From Thioalkalivibrio sp. (GTDB lineage: Bacteria; Pseudomonadota; Gammaproteobacteria; Ectothiorhodospirales; Ectothiorhodospiraceae), in contig JAABTX010000018.1 of the NCBI GenBank assembly GCA_011389655.1, positions 1 to 41,794 on the forward strand: 41,794 nt of DNA, read 5' to 3'. Position numbers and translations under genes: made by a program. The notes beneath the pieces were generated by a model that saw only the letters and a list, made by a program, of their open reading frames with translations, made no database searches and was not told where the DNA came from. This document shows positions 9,479-18,788 of the stretch, in pieces (positions within the stretch are counted from its first letter, which is position 1; each line of letters opens with the position of its first letter).

Positions 9479-9516
9479 CTGGCGGCGCCCCGGGGGGGCG
9501 GATCTGCGGCGGCCCG

Positions 9517-9587
9517 GGGGGCAGATTTGCAAATCTGCCCCCGGCCTTTGCCGCGCCCCCACCCCAACCTCCCCGCAGGGGGGGAGG
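9517..9587. terminator. Two inverted repeats between convergent genes
   Basis: A perfect 26-bp palindrome (9517-9542; arms GGGGGCAGATTT and AAATCTGCCCCC around a central GC) is followed by a second GC-rich inverted repeat, CCTCCCC (9568-9574) with GGGGAGG (9581-9587). Both sit between the convergent CBS gene and sat, so bidirectional termination is likely. The second one, with its CCCCCACCCCAACC flank, belongs to the same dispersed repeat type as the hairpin at 1051-1078. Confidence 0.55.
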
Positions 9588-9600
9588 GGGTTAACGCCCC

Positions 9601-10794
9601 CTATTTCGCGTTGAGGCTCCGATAGTAGTCCATCAGGATCTCGGCCACCTCGATGCGGGAGAACTCGGGCGGGGGCGGTTCGCCGCGGCCCAGCATCTCG
9701 CGTACCTTAGTGCCGGATAGGAGTACGAAGTCCTCCTTGGTGTGATCCGGTACATCCCGCATCATCACGACGCGGTTGAGCTTCTTCGAGTAGGCGGTGT
9801 GGTCCGCGCGGAAGATCTCGATCTCGAGCGCGTCGGGGGGCACCTCGGTGTCGAAGATGGTCTGGGCGTCGAAGGCTCCGTAGTAGTCACCAACCCCGGC
9901 GTGATCGCGACCGATAATGAAGTGGGTCGCCCCCATGTTCTGACGGAACAGCGCGTGGAGGACCGCCTCGCGGGGTCCGGCGTACAGCATGTCAAAGCCG
10001 TAGCCGGTGATCATCACGGTGTTCGGCGGGAAATAGACTTCCGCCATCTTGCGAATGGCGGCGTCCCGAACGGGCGCCGGGATGTCGCCGGGCTTTAGCT
10101 TGCCGAGAAGCATGTGAATCACCACGCCGTCGGCGTCGAGCTGCTCCAGCGCCATGCGGCAAAGCTCCTCGTGGGCGCGATGCATCGGGTTGCGGGTCTG
10201 GAAGGCGACCACCTTGTTCCAGCCACGCTCGGTGATCTCGTTGCGGATCTCGACGGCGGTCCGGAAGGTGTCGGGGAAGTCATCCTGGAAGTAGGAGAAG
10301 TGCAGAACCTGGATCGGACCGGAGACGCAGATACGGCCGACACTGTTGAACGCGGCGACTCCTGGGTGCTCGGGGTCGGTGGTGCGATAGACCTGCTGCG
10401 TAATGAACTCCATCTGCTCGGGAGTGAACTCCTCGATCGCCTCCACCTCCTGGACGGCGAGGATCGGATTGCCCTCCATGTTGGGATCACGCAGGGCGAT
10501 CCGCTTGGCGCCCCGGATCGCGTCGGCGTTTTCCAGCAGGTTGACGATCGGGACCGGGAAGAACAGTCCCTTGGTGGTGCGCATCTCCTTTGCGCAGCCC
10601 ATCGCATCGGCGACATTCATGAAACCGGTGAGGGGGGTGAAGTATCCGCCACCCATCATCACCGCGTTACCGGCCGCGGCCGAGCTGATCAGCACGGAGG
10701 GAAGGGTCTCGGCCTCCTGCATCAGGGCGTGGTGCTTTTCGGTATCGTAGACAAAGAGCGGCTTAAGGGTATCCGCACCGTGTGGTTTCATCAT
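9601..10794 (-). CDS. sat: ATP sulfurylase, dissimilatory type
   Basis: Sulfate adenylyltransferase, 397 residues, catalysing APS + PPi to ATP + sulfate in the oxidative direction. The nucleotide-binding/catalytic signature QTRNPMHRAHEE is at 199-210 (R201, N202, H205, H208 are the family catalytic residues) and GRDHAG at about 299-304. The single-chain Sat form, rather than heterodimeric CysDN, is the one typical of dissimilatory sulfur metabolism. The start at 10794 has AGGAGA eight bases upstream; the open frame continues to 10935 but that extension has no ribosome site and is not family-like. Its usual partner AprAB (APS reductase) is not in this window. It is divergent from the methyltransferase-fusion gene. 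Confidence 0.95.
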   Translation of the reverse strand: MMKPHGADTLKPLFVYDTEKHHALMQEAETLPSVLISSAAAGNAVMMGGGYFTPLTGFMNVADAMGCAKEMRTTKGLFFPVPIVNLLENADAIRGAKRIALRDPNMEGNPILAVQEVEAIEEFTPEQMEFITQQVYRTTDPEHPGVAAFNSVGRICVSGPIQVLHFSYFQDDFPDTFRTAVEIRNEITERGWNKVVAFQTRNPMHRAHEELCRMALEQLDADGVVIHMLLGKLKPGDIPAPVRDAAIRKMAEVYFPPNTVMITGYGFDMLYAGPREAVLHALFRQNMGATHFIIGRDHAGVGDYYGAFDAQTIFDTEVPPDALEIEIFRADHTAYSKKLNRVVMMRDVPDHTKEDFVLLSGTKVREMLGRGEPPPPEFSRIEVAEILMDYYRSLNAK

Positions 10795-11119
10795 GGGCTG
10801 TTTCTCCTGCCGAAGGTGGATGTGGATATCTGCTGTGTCGGCGGCGCGGCCGCCGCATTTGTGGTAGCCAGGTCGTCCCCGACCGGACGGGTTTAAGAGC
10901 CACAGGCGGCGGTAACGTAGCACAAGATGATGCAAAACGGGCGGGGGATTTTAATCAGCAAACGCTGATCAACGGCGCTCGTTGCCGGCACTGCCGCTTC
11001 GCGGGCAGACAGCAATATCCTGAAATGCCTCGGGGTGAAGATCGCGCGCGGCCCGCTCCGGGCTTAGTCTCGCGCCCACTCGTGGCCGATTCGTCCAAGA
11101 GCCGAATAAAGGAGGGGGT
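10795..11119. promoter_or_regulatory. Divergent intergenic region sat / methyltransferase fusion, with inverted repeat
   Basis: This 325-bp gap separates two divergent genes and should contain both promoters. The clearest element is the inverted repeat TTAATCAGC-AAAC-GCTGATCAA at 10951-10972 (8 of 9 arm positions pair), located about 160 bp upstream of sat in an otherwise GC-rich stretch. It has the size of a dimeric regulator site, but I do not recognise the regulator. No convincing -35/-10 pair was found. Confidence 0.4.
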
Positions 11120-12352
11120 ATGCCGCGCTTCGACCCATTCGACGATCTCGCCGGCAAGGCACCCCGATCCCCCGGCAGCGGTTCCGCAGGCGGGCTGGGG
11201 ATCGCCCTGCGCTGGCACAGCGTGGAGGCCGCCCACCTTGACAGCCGGGTACTGTCCTGTCCGGCCCCCGAGGCGCTTCCGACGGCGCTGCGCGGCCTGC
11301 TCGCCGCGGACGGTGCCGGCACGGTGACCAGGGCATTCGACCCCGGCGAGCTCCTCCCGGACTGGCAGGACGCCCGGATGGTGACGGTTCCGGGCGGTTT
11401 CTTCCGGCGCACGCTGGGGCGCAGCCGGGTGGAACCCCGGGCCGGCCGCTTCTACCCCGGGCCCTTTCTCGAGGGCGCCCCGGGGCTGCCGCCCGGAACG
11501 CCCACGGCCTTCCGCGTGATCTCGATTGCTGCGGACGGCGAGATCGCGGTGGACTTCAATCATCCGCTGGCCGGGCTCCCGGTGGATCTGGAACTGCGGC
11601 TGCTGGATCTCTCGCCGCCCGTCGAGCCGCCGGCAGACGTGGGTCGCGCGGCAGTGACCAACGGTCCGGGCATGCAGTCACGCTGGCGCGGCCAGCCGAC
11701 GGACTTTGGGCACGGGGCTCCGTTTGCCCGCGCCGATGCCGGACCGGATGCCGAGTTTTACGCGAGTCCCAGGATGGTGCAGCACATCGATGACGCCGCG
11801 CGTGCGCGGATCGCCCGCCTCTACCGCGCCCTGCTGCCCGAGACGGGGGATGTGCTCGACCTGATGAGCAGCTGGACCTCTCATCTCGATCCGGCGGCCT
11901 CTGCGCTGCGGGTCGCGGGTCTGGGGATGAATGCGGAGGAGCTGGCCGCGAACCCGATGCTTCGGGAGCGCGTGGTGCACGACCTCAATCTCGAGCCGCG
12001 TCTGCCGTGGCCCGACGCCCGCTTCGACGCGGTGATCTGTACCGTGTCGGTCGAATACCTGGTGCGGCCGGTCGAGGTCTTCCGGGAGGTCCGGCGCGTC
12101 CTGAGACCCGGGGGCCGCTTCCTGGTCACCTTTTCGAACCGCTGGTTTCCGCCGAAGGCGATCGTGCCGTGGGCGGAACTGCACGAGTTCGAGCGCATGG
12201 GGCTGGTGCTGGAGTTCTTTCTCGAGGCCGGGGGCTTCGGGGCGCTGAACACCTGGTCCCTGCGCGGCCTGCCGCGACCGCCCGAGGATCCGTATGCCGG
12301 CCGCCTCGCGACGGCGGACCCCGTCTACGCGATCTGGGGCCAGGCGATGTGA
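11120..12352 (+). CDS. Fusion of SlyD-like FKBP fragment and class I SAM methyltransferase
   Basis: A 410-residue cytoplasmic protein of unusual architecture. Residues about 109-165 resemble part of a SlyD-type FKBP prolyl isomerase: FYPGPFLEG, a short strand region, then DFNHPLAG at 145-152, which is the hallmark NHPLAG turn of SlyD. The C-terminal half (about 213-405) is a type-11 methyltransferase with DLNLEPRLPWPDARFDAV (288-305) and LRPGGRFLVTFSN (328-340). Motif I is atypical: VLDLMSSWTSHL (245-256) replaces the usual glycine-rich loop, as in a known subgroup of putative methyltransferases. The substrate is unknown. The start is well supported by AAAGGAGGGGGT. It is monocistronic and convergent with rhlB. 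Confidence 0.8.
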   Translation: MPRFDPFDDLAGKAPRSPGSGSAGGLGIALRWHSVEAAHLDSRVLSCPAPEALPTALRGLLAADGAGTVTRAFDPGELLPDWQDARMVTVPGGFFRRTLGRSRVEPRAGRFYPGPFLEGAPGLPPGTPTAFRVISIAADGEIAVDFNHPLAGLPVDLELRLLDLSPPVEPPADVGRAAVTNGPGMQSRWRGQPTDFGHGAPFARADAGPDAEFYASPRMVQHIDDAARARIARLYRALLPETGDVLDLMSSWTSHLDPAASALRVAGLGMNAEELAANPMLRERVVHDLNLEPRLPWPDARFDAVICTVSVEYLVRPVEVFREVRRVLRPGGRFLVTFSNRWFPPKAIVPWAELHEFERMGLVLEFFLEAGGFGALNTWSLRGLPRPPEDPYAGRLATADPVYAIWGQAM

Positions 12353-12359
12353 TGGAGGA

Positions 12360-12375
12360 CGGGAACCGGTTCCCG
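12360..12375. terminator. 16-bp perfect palindrome between convergent genes
   Basis: CGGGAACCGGTTCCCG begins eight bases after the methyltransferase stop and is followed by a second inverted repeat, CCGCCGCC (12373-12380) with GGCGGCGG (12403-12410). Both sit in the short convergent gap before the rhlB stop, consistent with transcription termination, although no T-run is present. Confidence 0.4.
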
Positions 12376-12433
12376 CCGCCGGGGCCCGGCTCCGCGCGGG
12401 AAGGCGGCGGCGAGCCGCCGGACTCGAGGGGGC

Positions 12434-13744
12434 TCAGGTGTCCCCGGGAGCCGGCTTGCGCGGGGGGCGCCGACGCCCGCGCCCGTCGCCGGACGGGCGT
12501 GCCCCGCCCCGCGGCCCCCGAGGGCGGTCGCCGGGTTTGCGCCGTGCGCGCGGGGGCGGGCGGTTCAGCTCTCGGGGCAGGTCCTCGGGATAGAGCATTT
12601 CGGTGGGGATGCGCTGCCCCAGGTAGGCCTCTATGTCCGGCAGGTAGAAGGCGGAATCCTCGCAGCCGAAACTGATCGCGTCGCCCTGGGCACCGACTCG
12701 ACCGGTGCGTCCGATACGGTGCACGTAATCCTCGCCCGACTGCGGCAGATCGAAGTTGAAGACATGGGTCACGTCCGGGATGTGCAGGCCGCGCGCCGCC
12801 ACGTCGGTTGCCACCAGGAAGGTGTACTGTCCCTCGGCAAACTGGGCCAGCAGGCGCGTGCGCTTGTTCTGGGGCACGTCGCCCGAGAGCAGGGCGGCCT
12901 TCAGGCCGTTCGCATTCAGCCAGTCGCAGACGCGCTCGGCCCAGTGCTTGGTGTTCACGAACACGATCGCGCGTTGCGGCCCGATCTTGCGCGCAAGCCC
13001 GATCAGCAGCGGGATCTTCTGGTCGTTTGCCGGGTAGTAGATCACCTGGCGGATGTTTTCGGCGGTGACGGTCTCGGCCTCCACCTGGACCTTGTCCGGG
13101 TTGTTCATGTGCTCGTAGGCCAGTTCCATCACCCGCCAGGACAGGGTGGCCGAGAACAGCATGGACTGGCGCTGGGCCGGCGGGGAGCAGCGGCGCAGCA
13201 GGTAGCGGATGTCCTTGATGAAGCCGAGGTCGAACATGCGGTCGGCCTCGTCGAGGACCACCACCTCGACCCGCTTCAGGCCGAACACACGCTGCTTGTG
13301 GTAGTCGATGATGCGGCCCGGCGTGCCGATCAGCACGTCCGCCCCCTCCCGGAGCCGGTCGCGCTGCTCTTCGTAGCCGGTGCCGCCATAGGCGAGCGCG
13401 AACCTCAGACCGGTGTGCCGGCCGAGCAGCAGCGCGTCCTTGTGAATCTGGATCGCCAGCTCACGCGTCGGCGCCAGCACCATCATTCGCACATCGGTCG
13501 CGCGCCGGTCTTCGGCCGGCGGGTTGCGCAGGAGACGGTCGAAGGCCGCCAGCAGGAAGGCTGCGGTCTTGCCGGTCCCGGTCTGTGCCTGGCCGGCGAC
13601 ATCCCGACCGGCCAGCGCAATCGGCAGGGTCAGGGCCTGGATCGGGGTGCAGAACTCGAAGCCCGCGTCGCGGATGCCCTGCAGCACGGGTTCGGGAAGG
13701 TCGAAACCTTCGAAGCGGATGCCGGAGTTGTCGGCCTCGGTCAT
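12434..13744 (-). CDS. rhlB: DEAD-box RNA helicase RhlB
   Basis: ATP-dependent RNA helicase of 436 residues; in enterobacteria RhlB is a degradosome component that unwinds structured mRNA for RNase E. Canonical motifs appear in order: AQTGTGKT (Walker A, about 53-60), PTRELA, GTPGRIIDY, DEAD (about 169-172), SAT, ARG and HRIGRTGR. After the helicase core comes a disordered basic tail of Arg, Gly and Pro (about 396-436), probably an RNA-binding extension. The gene is divergent from trxA and followed on the other side by rho, the arrangement also found in E. coli, which supports the rhlB name over other DEAD-box paralogues. Confidence 0.93.
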   Translation of the reverse strand: MTEADNSGIRFEGFDLPEPVLQGIRDAGFEFCTPIQALTLPIALAGRDVAGQAQTGTGKTAAFLLAAFDRLLRNPPAEDRRATDVRMMVLAPTRELAIQIHKDALLLGRHTGLRFALAYGGTGYEEQRDRLREGADVLIGTPGRIIDYHKQRVFGLKRVEVVVLDEADRMFDLGFIKDIRYLLRRCSPPAQRQSMLFSATLSWRVMELAYEHMNNPDKVQVEAETVTAENIRQVIYYPANDQKIPLLIGLARKIGPQRAIVFVNTKHWAERVCDWLNANGLKAALLSGDVPQNKRTRLLAQFAEGQYTFLVATDVAARGLHIPDVTHVFNFDLPQSGEDYVHRIGRTGRVGAQGDAISFGCEDSAFYLPDIEAYLGQRIPTEMLYPEDLPRELNRPPPRARRKPGDRPRGPRGGARPSGDGRGRRRPPRKPAPGDT

Positions 13745-13776
13745 GGGACTCCCATGGGCGCAGACGCCCGTTCAAC

Positions 13777-13806
13777 TTGAACTCACCCGCGAAATTGACC
13801 GATAGT
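13777..13806 (+). promoter_or_regulatory. Candidate trxA promoter
   Basis: TTGAAC (13777-13782) and GATAGT (13801-13806) are separated by 18 bp in the 119-bp divergent gap between rhlB and trxA. Agreement with the sigma-70 consensus is moderate. The -35 element is part of an 11-bp palindrome, TTCAACTTGAA (13771-13781). Confidence 0.4.
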
Positions 13807-13863
13807 AGCAGGTGACAGAGGGCACGCTTTCCGCGCCCCACAGTCAATCAACGAGGAACCGGT

Positions 13864-14190
13864 GTGAGCGAAAATATTCATTATACCTCGGATGCCAGTT
13901 TCGAGGCCGACGTCCTGAAATCCGATCGGCCGGTACTGGTGGACTACTGGGCCGAATGGTGCGGTCCCTGCAAGATGATCGCCCCGATTCTCAGTGAAAT
14001 CGCTGAAGAGTACGACGGCAAACTCAGGGTTGCCAAGCTGAACATCGACGAGAATCCGGCGACGCCGCCGAAATACGGCATCCGGGGGATCCCGACCCTG
14101 ATGCTGTTCAAGGATGGGGACGTCGAGGCCACCAAGGTCGGCGCCCTGAGCAAGTCCCAGCTGACCGCCTTTCTCGACCAGCATCTCTGA
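13864..14190 (+). CDS. trxA: Thioredoxin 1
   Basis: Cytoplasmic disulfide reductase of 108 residues, the usual length. The active site WCGPCK is at about 32-37 in the context [18 protein letters not shown]; the cis-proline loop is [11 protein letters not shown] (about 72-82). It uses a GTG start at 13864, supported by the upstream GAGGAACCG and the conserved N-terminus beginning [10 protein letters not shown]. It lies between divergent rhlB and downstream rho, as in E. coli. Thioredoxin can support class I and some class II ribonucleotide reductases, so it is a possible electron donor for the NrdJ enzyme encoded further along. Confidence 0.97.
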   Translation: MSENIHYTSDASFEADVLKSDRPVLVDYWAEWCGPCKMIAPILSEIAEEYDGKLRVAKLNIDENPATPPKYGIRGIPTLMLFKDGDVEATKVGALSKSQLTAFLDQHL

Positions 14191-14255
14191 CCACTGCCCG
14201 GGGCATCCCGCCGTCAGGCGAGGATCCCCGGTACATCCCTCCGCGGCTTCAATAC

Positions 14256-14284
14256 TTGCCTGAAGGCACGTCCTCGCCTATAGT
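14256..14284 (+). promoter_or_regulatory. Predicted sigma-70 promoter of rho
   Basis: TTGCCT (14256-14261) and TATAGT (14279-14284) are spaced by exactly 17 bp, 108 bp upstream of the rho ATG. This would give a 5' leader of roughly 100 nt, in the position where other bacteria place the autoregulatory rho leader. No obvious intrinsic terminator is visible in the leader. Confidence 0.6.
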
Positions 14285-14391
14285 CCGGCAAGGCGCCGCG
14301 TCCCCGGCGCTTCCCGCCTCCCTCCAGAAGCCCCGGCCACCGCCCCGGTCGCATTGCGATCCCGCATCTACTCACGTCAGAACAGTACCCG

Positions 14392-15651
<1,260 letters not shown>

Positions 15652-15659
15652 CCCAGGCC

Positions 15660-15911
15660 TCAGGCGTCTCCCAGCACCTCGAAGCGGGCGATCCGGTCAA
15701 GCCGCAGGATGCGGCGGCGGTCCAGGGCGTCGCGCAGGATCAGGTACTCGGCATGCCGCCGGGTCCTGAGATCGAGCGGGCGGACCACCTCGAGGTGCGT
15801 GACGCCCCGCCCGATCCAGCGCAGGCGCAGGGCGCGCTTCTGCAGGATCGCGAGCTCCAGCCGGGAATACTGCGCGCAGTCCATCGGCGCGTACCGGGGA
15901 ACCGGGGTCAT
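15660..15911 (-). CDS. rof: Rof homologue, inhibitor of Rho-dependent termination
   Basis: An 83-residue protein that lines up with E. coli Rof (YaeO) across nearly its whole length: Y7-x-P9-x-x-C12-x-x-Y15-x-x-LELA (18-21), a central DL-x-x-R (47-51), EYL (55-57) and the C-terminal LRLDRI (69-74) before an aromatic. Rof binds Rho around its primary RNA-binding site and blocks loading on RNA. The start at 15911 is chosen because ATGA couples it to the preceding CPXCG gene; the frame is open further upstream, but that part is a Gly/Arg-rich shadow of CPXCG. Its 3' end is 8 bp from the rho stop, convergently. This assignment is by recalled sequence comparison, not a search. Confidence 0.85.
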   Translation of the reverse strand: MTPVPRYAPMDCAQYSRLELAILQKRALRLRWIGRGVTHLEVVRPLDLRTRRHAEYLILRDALDRRRILRLDRIARFEVLGDA

Positions 15912-16105
15912 TCGCCCTCCCGCCAGACCGCGATCTCCGGCTCCTCGCCATCCCCGGAGTCCACGCGGCGGAAGACGATTGGCGCACAGCAGACGCCGCA
16001 GTCCTCCACCCATTCCCGTTCCCCGCTGACCATGTCGATGCTGGCCTCCCCGGGGGCCCCGCACCAGGGGCATGGATAGCTCAGGAATTCAATCGGACGG
16101 GTCAT
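15908..16105 (-). CDS. CPXCG-type cysteine-rich zinc-ribbon protein
   Basis: A 65-residue protein with CPWCG at 12-16 and DCGVCC at 35-40; together the paired cysteines should form a single zinc ribbon. This matches the family annotated as CPXCG motif-containing cysteine-rich proteins, whose function is unknown. The tail is acidic. Its ATG lies 17 bp inside the end of hemW, and its stop overlaps the rof start (ATGA), so it is translated as part of an rdgB-hemW-CPXCG-rof unit. A role in RNA or protein binding alongside Rof is only a guess from this coupling. Confidence 0.82.
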   Translation of the reverse strand: MTRPIEFLSYPCPWCGAPGEASIDMVSGEREWVEDCGVCCAPIVFRRVDSGDGEEPEIAVWREGE

Positions 16106-17270
16106 CGTCTTCCAGAAACATTTCCAGCAGGTCGTTGAGAAAGCGCAGACCGTGTTCCGTGGGTCGCAGCACGGCCGGATCGGGATCGAGCAGGCCGCGT
16201 TCCCGGGCCTGGGCCAGCAGCGTGCCGATCCTGTCCGGGGAGAGCCCGGTGCGCTCCGCGAACAGGGATGCGGGTACCCCGGCGGTTAGACGCAAGGCAT
16301 TCAGCATGAACTCGAAGGGCAGCGAGCGTGGCGCGACCGGTTGGCTGGACACGGCCTGCGGATCGCGCAGATAGGCATCCGGTTGCCGTGGCTTGAGCAG
16401 CCGGGTCACGGTGCCGGTGGTCGGGTCGGTGAGCTTGCCATGGGCTCCCGCCCCGATGCCGAGGTAGTCCCCGAACTCCCAGTAGTTGCGGTTGTGCCGG
16501 CATTCACTCCCCGCCAACGCGTAGGCCGAAACCTCGTAGCGAGTATAGCCCGAGCGCCGCAGCAGGGCCTGACCGCGCTCGAAGAGCTCGGCGACGCTGT
16601 CCTCCGGCGGCAGCGCAGGGGGGCGCGCCGCGAACAGGGTGTTCGGTTCCAGCGTCAGCTGGTACCAGGAGATGTGTCCGGGCGCGAAGTCCAGGGCGGT
16701 GCGCAGGTCATCCAGGCCCTGCCGCAGCGATTGACCCGGGAGGCCGAACATCAGGTCCAGGTTCATGCGTTCGAATCCTGCCCGCTGCGCCTGCTCGATC
16801 GCGGTCCGGGCATCGGCACCGTCGTGGATTCGACCCAGCCGCTCAAGCAGCGCCGGATCGAAGCTCTGTATGCCCAGCGACAGGCGATTGACGCCCGCCT
16901 CGCGATAACCGCGGAAGTGGCCCCGCTCGACGGCACCGGGGTTGGCCTCCAGCGTGACCTCGAGATCCGGCCGCCAGGGGAGCAAGGCGCGCAGCCCCGA
17001 CAAGAGCTCGTCGACAGACTCGGGCGCGAACAGGCTGGGGGTGCCGCCGCCGACGAACACACTCTCCAGCCGGCGGCCCCAGACCCGCGGCAGCTGGCCC
17101 TCCAGGTCCTGCAGCAGCGCGGCGACGTAGCTGCGTTCCGGCAGCTCGCCACGCTGCTCGTGGGAATTGAAGTCGCAGTAGGGGCACTTCCGCAGGCACC
17201 AGGGGAGGTGGACGTACAGTGCCAGGGGTGGGGTCCGGTCCGGCCCCGGTCCGGACCCCGAAGCGCGCAT
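16089..17270 (-). CDS. hemW: HemW, radical SAM heme chaperone-like protein
   Basis: Radical SAM protein of 393 residues, related to coproporphyrinogen dehydrogenase HemN but belonging to the HemW heme-chaperone branch. The cluster motif is C-x3-C-x2-C in LPWCLRKCPYCDFNSH (about 25-40), with GGGTPSLF (about 73-80) for SAM binding and GIQSFD following. HemN proteins have an extra conserved N-terminal part that is absent here. The frame is open upstream to 17465, but that section overlaps rdgB. A GTG at 17279, better spaced from AAGGGG, is an alternative start. It follows rdgB closely, as in many gammaproteobacteria. Confidence 0.93.
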   Translation of the reverse strand: MRASGSGPGPDRTPPLALYVHLPWCLRKCPYCDFNSHEQRGELPERSYVAALLQDLEGQLPRVWGRRLESVFVGGGTPSLFAPESVDELLSGLRALLPWRPDLEVTLEANPGAVERGHFRGYREAGVNRLSLGIQSFDPALLERLGRIHDGADARTAIEQAQRAGFERMNLDLMFGLPGQSLRQGLDDLRTALDFAPGHISWYQLTLEPNTLFAARPPALPPEDSVAELFERGQALLRRSGYTRYEVSAYALAGSECRHNRNYWEFGDYLGIGAGAHGKLTDPTTGTVTRLLKPRQPDAYLRDPQAVSSQPVAPRSLPFEFMLNALRLTAGVPASLFAERTGLSPDRIGTLLAQARERGLLDPDPAVLRPTEHGLRFLNDLLEMFLEDDDPSD

Positions 17271-17289
17271 TTCCGTCACCGCCACCCCT

Positions 17290-17895
17290 TCAGGCCTGCT
17301 CCAGCCGCCGGGCCAGTCGCTCCACCATCGCCCGCACGGCCTGCCCCCGGTGGCTGAGCCGGTTCTTTGCGGCCTCGGAGAGCTCGGCGGAGGTGCATCC
17401 GTGCCCGGGCAGGTAGAACACCGGGTCGTAGCCAAAGCCGCGGGGGCCCGCCAGCGCCTCCGCAACCCGGCCTTCCCAGCTCCCCTCGGTGATGATCGGC
17501 GACGGGTCGTCCGCGTGCTCGAGGAAGACCATCACGCAGCGAAAGCGCGCACCCCGCGCCTCCGGCGGCACTCCCTGCATCGCGGCGAGCAGTTTCTCGT
17601 TGTTCTTGCGGTCGTCGCCCTCGGGCCCGGAATAGCGGGCGGAGTAGATGCCCGGTTGCCCGCGCAGGAAATCGACCTCGATCCCGGAGTCGTCGGCGAG
17701 TGCCGGCATCCCCGTCTGTCGTGCGGCGTTGCGTGCCTTCAGGATCGCGTTTCCCACGAAGGTGAGACCGGTCTCCTCGCATTCCTCGACCTGCCACCGT
17801 GATTGCGGGACGATCTCGGCGCCCATCGGGCGCAGGAGTTCGGTGAGTTCGCGGATCTTCCCGGCATTGCCGGAGGCCAGCACGATGCGTTTCAT
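17290..17895 (-). CDS. rdgB: XTP/dITP pyrophosphatase
   Basis: House-cleaning nucleotide hydrolase that converts non-canonical dITP, XTP and dXTP to monophosphates plus PPi, keeping deaminated purines out of DNA. The 201-residue protein shows SGNAGK (8-13), FVGNAILKAR (about 46-55), ADDSGIEVD (about 67-75) and the substrate-pocket FGYDPVFYLPG (about 149-159), all family hallmarks. It sits between rph and hemW in a minus-strand run. A DNA-deoxyinosine glycosylase gene at 40312-40878 acts on the same damage after incorporation, although the two are far apart. Confidence 0.96.
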   Translation of the reverse strand: MKRIVLASGNAGKIRELTELLRPMGAEIVPQSRWQVEECEETGLTFVGNAILKARNAARQTGMPALADDSGIEVDFLRGQPGIYSARYSGPEGDDRKNNEKLLAAMQGVPPEARGARFRCVMVFLEHADDPSPIITEGSWEGRVAEALAGPRGFGYDPVFYLPGHGCTSAELSEAAKNRLSHRGQAVRAMVERLARRLEQA

Positions 17896-17964
17896 CTTCG
17901 TTCCGTACCTTGGCGTGAAGGTTCAGCCACGGATGGACACGGAAATCCGGGTTCCCGTGGTCGT

Positions 17965-18681
17965 TCAGGCCGCGAGCGTTTCCTGCTGACGCAGGATGAT
18001 CTCGCGAATGCCCTTTTCTCCGAGTTCCAGCATCGCATCGAGTTCATCGCGGCGGAAGGCGTGGCCCTCGGCTGTGCCCTGGATCTCGATCACGCCGCCG
18101 GCCTCGTTCATCACCAGGTTCAGGTCGGTCTCGGCCTGGGAGTCCTCGACATAGTCGAGGTCGAGTACCGGCAGGCCCTGAAAGATCCCGACGGACACGG
18201 CCGCAAGCTGGCCGTGCAGCGGGTTCCTCTTCAGCACGCCGGTCTTCAGGCACTGGGTCACCGCGTCGCAGAGGGCGACGTAACCGCCGCTGATGGCGGC
18301 GGTCCGGGTTCCTCCATCGGCCTGGAGCACGTCGCAGTCGATGATGACCTGCCGCTCGCCCATGGCCTCGAGATCGACCACCGCGCGCAGGGCCCTGCCG
18401 ACCAGCCGCTGGATCTCCAGGGTGCGCCCCCCCTGCTTGCCGCGCGCGGATTCGCGAACCATGCGGTCGTGCGTGGCCCGGGGAAGCATTCCGTATTCCG
18501 CGGTGACCCAGCCCCGACCCCGGCCCTTGAGGAAAGACGGCACCCGCGTCTCCACCGTGGCGGTGCAAAGCACCCGGGTATCGCCGAATTCCACGAGGAC
18601 GGAACCCTCGGCGTGGCGCGTGAAATGGCGCGTGAATCGAACCGGGCGCATCTGATCGGGCTGGCGGCCGCTGGGTCGCAT
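17965..18681 (-). CDS. rph: RNase PH
   Basis: Phosphorolytic 3'-5' exoribonuclease that trims tRNA precursors; acts as a hexamer. The 238-residue length is normal. Recognisable segments are [16 protein letters not shown] at the start, LCTATVE (about 37-43), RMLPRAT-like [10 protein letters not shown] (about 63-72) and [18 protein letters not shown] (about 116-133). The C-terminus appears intact, unlike the frameshifted rph of E. coli K-12. It is divergent from yicC, a pairing conserved in many proteobacteria, and it precedes rdgB by 69 bp. Confidence 0.96.
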   Translation of the reverse strand: MRPSGRQPDQMRPVRFTRHFTRHAEGSVLVEFGDTRVLCTATVETRVPSFLKGRGRGWVTAEYGMLPRATHDRMVRESARGKQGGRTLEIQRLVGRALRAVVDLEAMGERQVIIDCDVLQADGGTRTAAISGGYVALCDAVTQCLKTGVLKRNPLHGQLAAVSVGIFQGLPVLDLDYVEDSQAETDLNLVMNEAGGVIEIQGTAEGHAFRRDELDAMLELGEKGIREIILRQQETLAA

Positions 18682-18788
18682 GGACTTTCCTCGAGACTGG
18701 AATGAGCGGCGCAGTATACGGGAGGCGAAGGGCGCACGCGTCTACAATGGGGGACGCAGGCGACACACGAGAGCGCAAGGATACCCTG

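Noticed and set aside
17896-17964. GCCACGGATGGACACGGA segment between rph and rdgB as a possible mobile repeat
   Set aside because: It resembles a common dispersed motif, but only one short copy is visible in the window, so no repeat can be claimed.
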